From Nyssa sinensis (Eukaryota > Streptophyta > Magnoliopsida > Cornales > Nyssaceae), in assembly GCA_008638375.1 (NCBI GenBank), contig CM018052.1, positions 12,472,006-12,536,005 of the forward strand: DNA of 64,000 nt, given 5' to 3'. The translations under genes and the position numbers were made by a program. Below, piece by piece: positions 11,314 through 22,694 of the stretch (positions within the stretch are counted from its first letter, which is position 1; each line of letters starts with the position of its first letter). Below the pieces are notes generated by a model. That model had not been told where the DNA came from, did no database searches, and was given only the letters and a program-made list of their open reading frames with translations.

Positions 11314-12383
11314 GTACTTTCATTCTTTAATAATATTGTAGCTTATGAATATAACTTGTGGCTTCTGCATATAACTATTAAAACTGTGGGCATCAGCATA
11401 TAGGTTCCAGACTTGAAGGCTTCATCAAATGACTTAGATTATAATCCTGATAGCTACTAAGCCTAATTAAAGGATGTAATAGTCTCAGATAAAACCCACT
11501 GAGAGGGTAATAGGCTATTAGGCTATCTTAGGTAATCCAATAGACGCTTAAAATGTTGAATAAGTCATGAATGGTTAAATTCTGATATGTTTGTGATTGA
11601 TGATGATTATTTATGATATGCATGGAGGTGCCTAACGTATCTAGAGGATATCTGTGAATGGAGATAAGCATAAGTTTGTGAGTAACTCCGACTCTTGACT
11701 TGGTGTATATTTTCTGTATTATTTAGATTCATATACTGTACTGCTTTATTTGCTAAACTATTTTATGCACTGTACTATTTTGATGCATATGCTTTCATGC
11801 ATACCCTTTGTACTGCATTACATGTGGCATGATGCTATACTGTCCTACTTCTGTTCTATCTTGTTATGATTCTGTTCGGGTCTGTTTTGTTCTGTTGTAC
11901 GCCATTTGGAGTCTGTTCTAATTCTATTTTGAGATATTGAGTCTACTCTGGGCCCACCACAGGATTGAGTACACTAGAGGATGGATGGCTGGCTATGAGG
12001 TGTGGTGAACTCAGCATCCCAGAACTTAGCAGCCGCTCAATTCTGTCCTGTTCCGCTCTGATCTGACACCAGAGGGTAGAGGCCCCACGAGTCGTCCTCT
12101 TATGGGCAGTTGGGGAAGGTTCAGGCATATTTGATGTTATGCTGTTGTTTGATTGGTACTCAGTTCAGTTCTAATCTGTTTTGTTTGGCTTTGTTCTGGT
12201 CTGTCTGATCTGTTCTGTTCTGATCTGATTCGTTTGAGCTGCATTGTTCTACTTGAGTTGCATTTGAGCATGCATTTCATGTGAATACCATGTATATATG
12301 AACTGGTTTTGAAACCCATGGCAAGAATCTATGTTACTTACTGAGCTTGTTTAAGCTCATTCTATTTATTTAACATTTTTCAG
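11314..12383 (+). other. predicted LTR intron, LTR M-1
   Basis: Donor TTAAAAAG|GTACTTTCATT (repeated at 37831 in M-2) and acceptor ACATTTTTCAG|GACTT at 12383. The acceptor lies after the TTACTGAGCTT...AAGCTCATT block, as in Q, S, R1 and R2. An alternative upstream donor, CAGG|GTAAGG at 9958, would place the B-box fragment in the intron. Confidence 0.4.
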
Positions 12384-12701
12384 GACTTATTTCCATTAGA
12401 TTAGAAGGCACAGTGAAATGACACTAGTAGGCTGAGAGGCATTCTAAGGAAGGACCTAATGGCACTGATTTGTGGAGACTTGAATTCTAATGGATTGATT
12501 CAGACTATTTAGGTGAGTGATATGTTATGATTGAATCCATTGATATGCACTAGACGTATTGGGACATGGCTCATGGTAATGGTACTTTAAAGAGATTAGA
12601 TATGCTCTGTGTTATATGTCAGGTTAGAGATGTGTTCCATGGCTAGAGTTATTAGCTGTCTGGTTTTGGACTTGTTTTGTGGTATATACCTTTGTGGTAT
12701 T

Positions 12702-14597
12702 TGTCACACCCCGAATTTTCTTAAATCTGGAGTCAATTTATTAACTAGAAAAATAAATAAATAAATTTAAACATCTTTTAATTCTCAACGGAAAAATTCA
12801 TTATTTCATACTCTAAGGTCATTAACCAACATTAGAAAAAAAAAAAAAATTGAGAATCATTTGAATCAATTCTGAAAACTTTGTTTAGGCTTTTATTCCT
12901 TTTGTGTTCAATTTCACCCAAACATATTTGGAGTCTCAAAGTGAAAATATTTTTAAACAAAATTACTCGTTGAGAAAATTAGTTTAGACTTTCGAATCAC
13001 TCAATTCAGATTTAAACTGAATTTATATGAAAATCGAAAAGTTTGAACAAACAACAACAAAAAAAATAAAATTTGGATGAACAGTAATTTGGAAACCAGT
13101 AGCTAAAAGTGAACAATAACATTGAAAGTTACTGTTCACCTGGAGCAAAATTTAACTTCAGAAAAAATGTTGTGCTTAACCCTTAGGTAAGATTTTTGCA
13201 CACTTGAAGCAAAATTAATATAACTTTCTCATTTTAAAAGCTTTCAAAGTTCATGATATATAAAAAAAAGAAGCTAAGGGATAGACTTATCTAGAAATGT
13301 AAGGCAATTTAATTAATTCAAAAAGACCAAAGAGTTATAGTCTCACAAAGTGGGCTGATCTACAGAAATAATTTTGCAGAATTGAAGTTACGGCATGTTG
13401 TATACCATTTGATATTCCTTCTAATTCTTCAAGCTATTTAACCTTAATTTTTTTGCCACTCTTCCTAATCATTTATAGGTATTTTACACACCTAATGACT
13501 CTTTTTTTAAATCACAAAATTTTGACATGGTCTCTTTTACTTTTCAAGCATTTTTTCACCTAATATTCATAATGCTTCATATAAATAAGGATTTATACAT
13601 TCCATCCTCACTCGATGGCCACAATTTCGTAGAAGTTAAATATACATCATTTAATTATAAAATTCATCATATATACACATGTAGTTTGAACTTAAAGGTC
13701 ACAAACTTCATATTCATTATAATATATAAGGTCTTGTCCATTGTTTTCATAATACACTAAATTTTTACAAGTTCATTTCATATGGCTTAGGGCTTATGCC
13801 TTTATACAACTCAAAATATGCCCCAAGGGTAAAAAATCTTCCATGGTCCATTTCTCCTCCACTCTTCAAGACTTCATCAAATCTCAAGTACCGGGAGGCT
13901 CATCTGTAATATGATATCCCACGAGAGGTCAGCTCAATTGCTGGTATGACATAATGCTAATGCAAGGAACAAGATTTAAGGCGTGGCATGTGCAAGTGTA
14001 CATGTATAAACTATATGTCTTTCAATTCATTAATACTATGCAATAAAAATATGCATGACACACACATGCAACTCTATGCCTAACACAAGTCTCCCTTGAC
14101 TGTCCTTCCCCGTCAGCATGCGAGTACTGTAGTATGTCTCGATTCACGGTTCTCTTGTTAGCCCGTGAGTACTAAAATTGGCCAGATTTTGAGTTTTTCA
14201 CCACAAGATCTATACCCTCATAATGCATAACACCGAAGTGCTCAACCCACACTATGTTTTCAAAGGCTCACACTATATCAATATGCCTTGATTTTTCTAT
14301 GCAAGTTCAATGAGACATTTTATCAAATACTTGGCATCCACTTTAAATCATGCATCATCCATAAGTAAACTCTAACTTTCAAACCATAAAACTTCTTCCA
14401 CAAGAACATATGTTATATACAATTAATTTAAACATATGCCTATGTTACATGTTCCCTATATTACCAATTCTCAAAGAACACATAATTACACAAAGCATCA
14501 ATGCCTTAAACAACCGTATCTTCCAAAACACAAAGTCTATCTACATGAATACAAGCCACAATATAATGAATCAAACATATATTCAAGTTACATGTTC
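12702..14597 (-). repeat. 3' LTR remnant of element N
   Basis: The 1.9 kb align with 19506-21480 of the 5' LTR: both contain 'ttattaactagaaaaataaataaataaattt', the 'gaacagtaa' blocks and the conserved 14080-14250 block. Homology stops at about 14597, where pol sequence begins. The acceptor ATATTACAG|ATGAG is kept at 13904, but the donor part has been deleted. Confidence 0.8.
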
Positions 14598-14980
14598 ATC
14601 ATACGGTAAGGTGGAATGGAAATAGGCATAGTGCCTTGGATAAGCTCTATCGTGAACTCTATTTCTCGCCTCAGCGGTAGACTAGTCAAGTCATCAGGAA
14701 AGACATCTGGAAACTCATCCACTACTGGCGGTAATACACTCCTTGTAGTCCCAATCCCATTTGCTATCAAACTAGCCAACAAGTAGTTATGGCCTCTCCA
14801 ACTCCTCAAGTCATACAAGGTTGGCACTAGGAAATCCCCACAATTCTCCGTGAAATAAAAACTATCTCTGTTAGGAGTACACACAGTCATTCTCCCCCTG
14901 TCACAGTCTAGACTCGCCCGAAAAGTAAACAACCAATTCATTCCCAATATAATATTTATTATTAGGTCTAGAGAATACAA
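14598..14980 (-). pseudogene. protease end and RT-linker fragment, Del/Tekay-type pol (element N)
   Basis: The 130-codon minus-strand frame includes ILGMNWLFTFRASLDC, the segment after the retroviral-type protease (family form 'ILGMDWL...A.IDC'), then PPVVDEFPDVFPDDLTSLPL and REIEFTIELIQGTMPIS, ending at PPYRM. This is the conserved entry into reverse transcriptase of Del/Tekay chromoviruses. Pro matures the polyprotein and RT copies element RNA. Neither catalytic site survives: the DSG motif lies upstream, outside the fragment, and the RT YxDD is deleted. The break at 14598 joins directly to the middle of the 3' LTR. Confidence 0.85.
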
Positions 14981-15941
14981 TCATTTATACTTTATCCAAA
15001 ACAATCAGATTCATTCATAACTTTTTATCCACACTTTTTTTTTTTTGACAAGTGAAAATCACCATTCACTCATAAGTTATATAACAATCCAAGCTTTCAA
15101 GTTCTAGTGCCTCAACCACAATATTTTCACTCCAAGTATATTCACACAATTTGCATCTTAAACACAAGATTCATATTCAAAAATTTGAATCATCCCACTC
15201 TTAACCTGATACACAATTTTTCTCCAAAATAACAATCAATATTTACCATTTTTTTTTCAATCATAATTCTAGAATCAATCTTATAAACTAAGCTAGTACT
15301 AGGTACATAATTCACACCTCAATTTGGTCGATTTTATGCAACTCATTATTTTCACAAAGTTTATATTCATAAGTTCATTTAATCAATCCATTATTCTTAT
15401 CACAACTAGTATCGATCATCTTATAAGACTAGGAAAGTCAATAGTATCCATCACTAGGTTACCTCCACAGGCCACCACAAAATAACATATTCCAATTCAA
15501 TAAAGGAATCATTACAATCCCTAACTTTCAGATTCACATCACTAGAATTTATCAATATTCATCCTAAGTACGAAATCAAAACTCAATTACATCATAACCT
15601 GGATTAATCCATATCAACATTTTCAAATTATTCATGTTTGTACAATTCTCTTTAGAGAATAGATCATCAATCATCACCTGATAACTTAAGACATCCCGTA
15701 AACCTACTTACTTACTCATAAAACTCACGGCTACCACCTCCACCTATTGTTTACAATAAAACAATAACACCGAGTTCTAACACAGCCTTTCGCAAGGAAA
15801 AATTCATTTAAACAATACAATATACACATACTCAAGTTATGCTAGTGTCCAACTAGCCTACCAATACTCAACCCTAAGTGAATGCTATAAAAAAATAACA
15901 CATCTCTCCCCAAGAGATTTTAACACAAGAGTGTCCCTAAA
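14981..15941. other. decayed internal region of element N
   Basis: AT-rich DNA without a convincing frame. By position it should hold the gag/protease part of N on the minus strand, but no motif can be read. The last five bases, CTAAA, are the left TSD of solo LTR P'. Confidence 0.5.
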
Positions 15942-16963
15942 TGTAATAACCCGAATTTTTTTTTTTTTTACATATAAATTTTCTTGGTTATTAAATAATT
16001 TTATTATTATTATTATTATAAATTGTTAATGTGTATGGATTATATATATGTGTGGCATATATATATATATGTGTGTGGGAAACAATATGTGTATGTATAT
16101 GTGGATATGTATATGTATAGAACAGTGCATGTGTGCACTGTGTGTGGGTGAGACCGGATGGGTGTGTGTGTGTGTGTGACCTGGAGAGTATGTGTGTGAG
16201 GTGTCGGTTAAGTGTGTGTGTGTTTAGTGTGTGTCTAGTGTGTGATGATGATATATATATATATATATATATAGGGTATATAGGGCACCTTGTATTTAAT
16301 GCAAAGCTGTAATGGGAGAAAAGAGGTGGCTGAGCAGAGGGAAAGAAGTCAAGGAAAGGGGCTGTGCAGGGGGGGTGACGTGAGGGAGTTTGTGTGTGTG
16401 TGTGTATATTTTGGTCTTGGTTGGGAGAAGAGAAGGAAAGAAAAGCAAAAGCGAGAGAGAGAAAGAGAGGACTGTGAAGGTGGAGAGGAAGCTCGAGAGG
16501 TGATCTAAGAGGAAAAAGGAAGAGGGGAGGAGCTACAACAGAGAGAATTCGAAACTGGGTAAGTAGCTTAGCTTCTGTTTTAATTTTTTTAAAAGCATGA
16601 TAATTAGTTTAATGTATATGATCTTAGAGAGCATGTTGTAGGATTTATTTTGCAAAAAGAATGAGATAAAATGGTTGAAAAATGAGGGAGAAATAGGGAG
16701 TTACAGGTCTCGGGTATAAGAGATGGGTCTTGTGATTTTATGTGTAAAACTTGCTTTAGATGATAGGGAATGAACCCTAGGAAGTGCAGAAAGAAAATAG
16801 AAAAAGAAATAAGTTAAAATAGTCAAGAACCGAGCATGAAATTGGAAATATTCAGCTCACCGAAAAACCGACCGGAACTATTAAACCCCATATTCGAGAT
16901 GATTGAGAGGGTCTTGATGGAAATAGAGGGTAGATTTGGAGTCCTTGGGAAGAAAGGAAGGAA

Positions 16964-17161
16964 ATGGAATTGAAAATAGTAGAGAAAAATGATCAGAAAA
17001 TCTCGCCGGCGCCGGAGAAGGCGCCGGAACCCTACTGCTACGTCGCCGGAAAGTCAGGGAAGAAGGGGGGTGACCGGGTCGGGTTTCGGGTCCGAGTCGG
17101 GTCCGGTTTTTGGCGGGGCAGAACTGCCCCTGCCACGTGTCGCTCCCATGTTTTAAATTAA
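16964..17161 (+). other. 65-codon frame conserved with LTR P
   Basis: It starts MELKIVEKNDQKISPAPEKA and ends in a segment containing RGRTAPATCR. It is the partner of the frame at 5590-5787, equal in length. It lies about 700 bp after the LTR's TATA region, in the predicted leader. No recognised domain; Lys/Pro/Gly-rich. Confidence 0.3.
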
Positions 17162-18057
17162 AAACTAAATGGGGTTGTTTGGTTACAAGATTAAGAAATT
17201 AAGAAATTTGAATTGAAATGGGAACAGGGATATCTTATCCCTGTTTTGGATTAGCCACTGTTTGGCTATCTAAATTGAGAATAAGGAAATTGTAAATTAC
17301 CAATTGACCCTTGAACTTTTGGAAATTAAACCTTGACCCAGAACTTTCGAAAATTACAAACTGGCCCCCCTACTGTTGGTTATTATAGTTTGACCCTCAT
17401 GAATTAAATATTAATAAAATAATAATTAAATTAATTAATTAATTAATTAATTTAATTATTTAAATATGCTAAAATAATCCGGAGTCCAAATGGGACAAGT
17501 CATTAGTGTATTTTGACTATCTCGACCATTCTGAGACCAATGGTGAGGTCCGTTTTACGAGACGGGGTCCCAAAAAATAAAAGGCCCGTAGTAACATATA
17601 AAATTACCAAAATGCCCTTGAATTGAAGTACAGTCAAACGAATTCCGAATTAAGTAAACCAATAGTGAAACTTTATTATCTTGAACATTCTGGACTCAAC
17701 CGTGGAGTCCGTTTTGTGAAAAGAGGTCACAAAATGTGAGGACCCGTGAAAAGTGCAAAATGACTGTTTTGCCCTTTTGAACCCAGATGTCCGAATTAAG
17801 TTCTACGAGAACCTAAACTTATTTTCTTCAACATCCTAAACTCAATGGCAGAGTTTAATTTAGCAGAATAGAAACCTATGAATTAAAATACATAAAATTT
17901 GATGAATAACATAAATTCAAATGACAATAGACTGAGTTGTAATTTATGCTTTTAGGGACACTGACAGGACAGGAGGACGATCTGATCTCCTGCATTTTCA
18001 TTGACCAGTTCAGTTATATATCGTGCACGATCATCTAGGGTTGAGACTACCCGACAG

Positions 18058-18693
18058 GTATGGTGTTTTGCTAATGTTAGAAATGAAGTTAAGTTAGAAA
18101 TGTCCTGTGAATGACTGGCATGACTTATGTGTTTATGTGGAATATGTTTACTTGATGATTTAGAATTGGTTGTTCACATGCTTACATGTTACTTGTACTT
18201 TATGAATGTTTAGTGAATGGTGAACGTGAATCCTGACGTGTGTATATGTTGATTATATGAGATATGCTTACATGTGGAATCAGTTGGTGATTTATATGTT
18301 ATTGTCTCGAGCATGCTATATTATTGAGATCCATGTTCATTGAGATTGCATTGGCATATTGGCATATGCTGAATTCCTTGAGAACACGGCGTGGGTAAGC
18401 ACGTGGTGCTTTGCATTATGAGGGTGTAGATCCTGTGGTGAAAAACCCAAAATTGGCCATTACATTGGTACTCCGTGCCATCGGGGAGTACCCGTAAACG
18501 AGACATGGGTTGTGGCATAGAGTTGTGCATGAGTGCGTCACGCATACCATTCATATATATTACTGCGATGTTTTGAATGTCATTTAGATATAAATGTACA
18601 CTTTGCACATGCCACGCCTTAGCTTTATTTCTTGCATTAGCACTTCATCATACCAGCAGTTGAGCTGACCCATTCGTGGGCAACATTTTTCAG
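18058..18693 (+). other. predicted LTR intron, LTR P'
   Basis: Donor GACAG|GTATGGTGTTTTGC and acceptor CAACATTTTTCAG|ATGAGG, 636 nt apart, matching O, P, N and T. A second donor-like site at 16559 (CTGG|GTAAGT) could allow a longer intron. Confidence 0.5.
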
Positions 18694-18962
18694 ATGAGGA
18701 CCCTCTAGCTACTTGAGACTCCATGATACTCTGATAGGGTGAAGCAACTGTTATGTTTTTGGTCCTTGCGACTTATGTTGTGTAATGTAAGGGCTTAAGC
18801 CCGAATGACCTATGAACAATGTATTTTATGTTATTTTATGTATGGGTGGGAATGAATGCATGTTTAGTGGAATTACTTACATTTGTCCTTTTATTTATTT
18901 TATTTTCTGTCTCGTCAGTCGCGTCCCCGGGTTCGGTCGGGAATTCGGGGCGTGACACTAAA

Positions 18963-19505
18963 ATTTTATGTACAAATACTCTGAGCATCTACTACCCAGT
19001 CCATACACAAGGATATCCACAAGTCTCAATTCTTATATTAGCATTCTAAGGTCTTATGTATCTTTTAATTTACGGTTTACTACCTTATTGGCATCTGTTC
19101 CTTTAAAATTTTATAATTCTTTTATTATTTCTCACTTTTATAGCTAGGTGATAACCCTTCATGGATTACATTAGACATAAGTATTAAAAGAACATTAAGC
19201 ATGTTCTTGTCAATAATTTATACTTCACAAGCAACAAGTATAATATATCGTAACATACACATAGCAAGTTCTTACACATTACACAATGCTCACCAAAATT
19301 TCAAATCATGTGTCACGGCCTTATCGTGTTCAACATCCTCCCGCGGTCTCTAAGTATTCGAACCGATGCTCTAATGCCACGTTGTCAGAGCTTACACAAT
19401 ACGCAATGTTTACCAAAAAAAATTCAAATTATACGTCATGGTCCCATTGTGTTCAACAACACCCTACAGTCTCTAAGTATTCGAACCTAAGCTCTGATAC
19501 CACAT
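18963..19505 (-). other. 5' leader of element N with perfect primer-binding site and a duplicated copy
   Basis: Positions 19491-19502 read TGGTATCAGAGC on the minus strand, an exact 12-base match to the initiator-Met tRNA primer site, three bases from the LTR end. The block 'gtctctaagtattcgaacc...gctct.at.cca' occurs twice (about 19349-19386 and 19471-19505), the outer copy with a 10/12 match primer site followed by an LTR-end-like TTGTCA. No coding is seen. Confidence 0.75.
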
Positions 19506-20790
19506 TGTCACGCCCCAAATTTTCATAAATCCGGAGTGGATTTATTAACTAGAAAAATAAATAAATAAATTTAAAACATCCTTTAATTCTCAGCGAAAAA
19601 ATTCATTATTCCATACTCTAAGGTCATTAACCAACATTAAAAAAAAAAATTGAGAATCACTTGAATCCATTCTGAAAACTTTGTTTAGGCCTTTATACCT
19701 TTCGTGGTCAATTTCACCCAAACATATTTGGAGTTTCAAAGTGCAAATATTTTTAAATAAAAGTACTCGTTGAGACAATTAATTTAGACTTTCGAATCAC
19801 TCAATTCAGATTTAAAATGAATTTATATGAAAATCAAAAATTTTGAACAAACAACAACAAAAAAAAAAAAAAAAATTCGGATGAACAGTAATCTAGAAAC
19901 TAGTAACTAAAAGTGAACAGTAACATTGAAAGTTACTGTTCACTTGGAAAAAAATTTAACTTCAGAAAAAATGCTGCACCTAGCCGTTTGATTCAAATTG
20001 ATGTTTCTATACCATTTTGAATCACTCAAAAAGTCCATGTAAAACTTAAGTTATGGTGAAAACACTACCCATAGGTCATATTTTTGCACACTTGAAGCAA
20101 AATTAATATAACTTTCTCATTTTAAAAGCTTTCAAAGTTCATGATATATAAAAAGAAAGCTAAGGAATAAACCTATCTAGAAATGTATGGCACTTTAATT
20201 AATTCAAAAAGACCAAAAAGTTATAGTCTCACAAAGTGGGTTGATCTACAGAAATAATTTTGCAGAATCGAAGTTACAACATGTTGTATACCACTTGATA
20301 TTCCTTCTAAGTCTTCAAGCTACTTAACCCTAATTTTTTTAGCACTCTTCCTATTCATTTATGGGCATTTTACACACCTAATAGATCTATTTTTTAGATC
20401 ACAAAATTTTGACATCGTCTCCTTTGCTTTCCAAGCATTTTTTTCACTTAATATTTATAATGTTTCATTTAAATAAGGATTTATACATTCCATCCTCACT
20501 CGATGGTCATATTCATAGAAGGTAAATATACACCATTTAATTATACAATCCATCATACATACACATATACTTTGAAGTTAAAGGTCACAAACTTCATATT
20601 CATTACAATATATAACGTCTTGTCCATTGTTTTCATAATATACTAAATTTCTACAAGTTCATTTCATATGGCTTGGGGCTTATGCCCATATACAACTCAA
20701 AATATACCCCCAGGGGCCAAAAATCCTCCGTGGTCCATTTCTCCTCCGCTCTTCAAGACTTCATCAAGTCTCAAGTACTGGGAGCCTCAT

Positions 20791-21809
20791 CTGTAATATG
20801 ATATCCCAAGAGGGGTTAGCTCAACTGTTGGTATGACATAATACTAATGCAAGGAACAAGATTTAAGGCGTGACATGTGCAAGTGTACACATATAAACTA
20901 TATGCTTTTTAATTCATCAATACTATGCAATGACAATATGCATGACACACACATGCAACTCTATGCCCAACACATGTCTCACTTCACGGTCATTCCTCGT
21001 CAGCCTGCGAGTACTGTAGTATGTCTCGCTTCACGGTCCTCCTGTCAGCCTGTGAGTACTAAAATTGGCCAGATTTTGGGTTTTTCACCACAGGATCTAC
21101 ACCCTCATAATGTATAGCACCGAAGTGCTCAACCCACACTATGTTTCCAAAGGTTCACACCATGCCAATATGCCTTGATTTTTCTATGCAAGTTCAATGA
21201 GACATTTTATCAAATACTTGTCATCCATCTTAAATTATGCATCATCCATAAGTAAACTCTAACTTTCAAACCATACAACTTCTTCAACATGAACATATGT
21301 TATATACAATCAACTTAAACATATGCTCATGCTACATGTGCACTATATTACCAATTCTCAAACAACACATAATTACACAAAGCATCGATGCATTAAACAA
21401 CCATATCTTCCAAAACACAAAGTCTATCCACATTAATACAAGCCACAATGTAATGAATCAAACATATATTCAATTTACATGTTCATTATTTTGACAAATT
21501 CTCAAAGATTAGAAAATACATAGAGTACCAACACATTGAATAAATCATAACTTCCCAACTATAAGATTTTGTCCACATTAACATAAGTTAGAATACAATA
21601 AATTATACATATAGTTATGGTTCATGTTTATCACTTTACCAAATTCCCAAAGAATACGAAGAACACACAAGTACATAAACAACCAACTCTAAGTTTTCAA
21701 AGCAACTATATCCTAAGTGATTTTCTAACAGCAAATAAACATATAAATCATTCAATCAACTTATAAAACACTCATAAACTTAACCCTATTCCTTAGCAAA
21801 ATATCATAC
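20791..21809 (-). other. predicted LTR intron, LTR N
   Basis: Minus-strand GT at 21809-21808 in TAG|GTATGATATTTTGC, and AG at 20792-20791 in ATTACAG|ATGAGG. Length 1019 nt. Confidence 0.45.
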
Positions 21810-22056
21810 CTAAAAGGGTTTTTCTCAACCCTAGGGAGTTGTGTTCGCTGTGCAGCCAAACCAATTGGTGATAATGTATCCCTTGACGTGGGGAACAACT
21901 TCCTAGAAGGAAGTCTTGTGAGAACCCAAGCCTAGAAGTGTGTTTTGGAAGCTTGAAAATTGGAAAACCTAGGTTTTCTCCACTTTTTTCTCCATGCACG
22001 AGCTGTTGCTACTTGTCTAAACCATTTCTATGATTTTTTTTTTACACTAAGTATTG

Positions 22057-22064
22057 TATTTATA
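22057..22064 (-). promoter_or_regulatory. TATA box of LTR N
   Basis: TATAAATA on the minus strand, about 0.43 kb inside the outer LTR end and about 250 bp before the predicted donor. Confidence 0.5.
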
Positions 22065-22694
22065 GTCAAGGGGCTAAGGGGGCAAAAAGACCCCTTTGCC
22101 CTTAATGAGTTCGGGACTCCGTTACGTTACAACTCGTCCCGAAACGACTCAAATTTGACATTTTTCTTTAGCCAAAGTTCTTAAAATTATTTTAAATAAA
22201 AATTTTCTGAAGAATTTATTTTCGCCTGTGGCCGGGTTTGGTCGGTTCCACTCGGGCCACCCGGGATGCCCTTTTGGTCCAATTTTTAAACTATCTCCGA
22301 TTAGGCTCAAATTTTTTTCAGGAGGTGTATTTTAACATTCTAAGCATGTTTATCTTCAATGGAATACTCAAATTATGCTCCTAAATATCACTTATGCCTA
22401 AATGATGTATGTATAGCACCCTATCAACAAACAGTGCATGAACAGTGCCCTATCGGCAAAAACGAAAAATTTATCCTGATTTTTCAGATATTTACAGTAT
22501 TTATAGATGAGTTGCATTCCCGAGATGAAAAATTTTTAAATTTCGCTGCTCTGACCCTACATTTGGAATGCAATTCATCGTTAAATTCAGAAGTTTGCCT
22601 TTGGTTGGTCGCATGGTCTGTTTGGAGACTAGCAAGGTGGCTAACTGGCATCACATCTTCGGCATCCGCATAGGGTGGGGTGCATGATGTGTCA

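Larger units (their letters stand above)
15942..18957 (+). mobile_element. solo LTR P' with target-site duplication CTAAA
   Basis: The 3016-bp unit starts TGTAATAACCCGAATTT, ends GAATTCGGGGCGTGACA and is flanked by CTAAA (15937-15941 and 18958-18962). It is inverted relative to its relative P (3750-6804). In sense order it has (TA)n/TATA at 16250-16285, GA-rich leader, a splice-donor-like CTGG|GTAAGT at 16559, a 65-codon frame, the ACCCG-rich patch, three copies of the roughly 150-bp module at 17510-17900, the donor at 18058, the conserved block at 18370-18530 and the acceptor at 18693. It is younger than element N. Confidence 0.92.
12702..22496 (-). mobile_element. element N: internally deleted Ty3/gypsy element with TSD GTATT
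   Basis: The termini TGTCACACCCCGAATTTT (12702) and ...ATATTTACA (22496) are flanked by GTATT (12697-12701, 22497-22501). On the minus strand the order is 5' LTR (19506-22496), primer-binding site and leader, non-coding internal sequence, a short protease/RT-linker scrap, and a 3' LTR that has lost its first third. Solo LTR P' sits inside. Most of gag, RT, RNaseH and integrase is gone, deleted between the pol scrap and the middle of the 3' LTR at about 14598. Confidence 0.8.
19506..22496 (-). repeat. 5' LTR of element N
   Basis: 2991 bp, TGTCACGCCCCAAATTTT to ATATTTACA on the plus strand. In minus-strand sense: a TATAAATA box at 22057-22064, a leader, donor TTTTAG|GTATGATATTTTGC at 21809, the conserved block at 20980-21140, and acceptor ATATTACAG|ATGAGG at 20791. 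It pairs with the 3' LTR remnant at 12702-14597. Confidence 0.82.
8901..22694 (+). repeat. LTR M-1 (first LTR of element M), interrupted by element N
   Basis: The LTR occupies 8901-12701 and 22502-22694, about 4 kb net. It aligns with LTR M-2 (23739-24486 plus 36152-38530) except that its first 60-80 bp are missing. It ends ...GATGTGTCA at 22694, three bases before a perfect primer-binding site. It holds a TATAAATA box (9600), a captured B-box gene fragment (10289-10497), CTGTTCTG-rich sequence (11830-12240) and the TTACTGAGCTT...TTTTTCAG acceptor block (12337-12383). N's TSD GTATT marks the interruption exactly (12697-12701 and 22497-22501). Confidence 0.8.
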
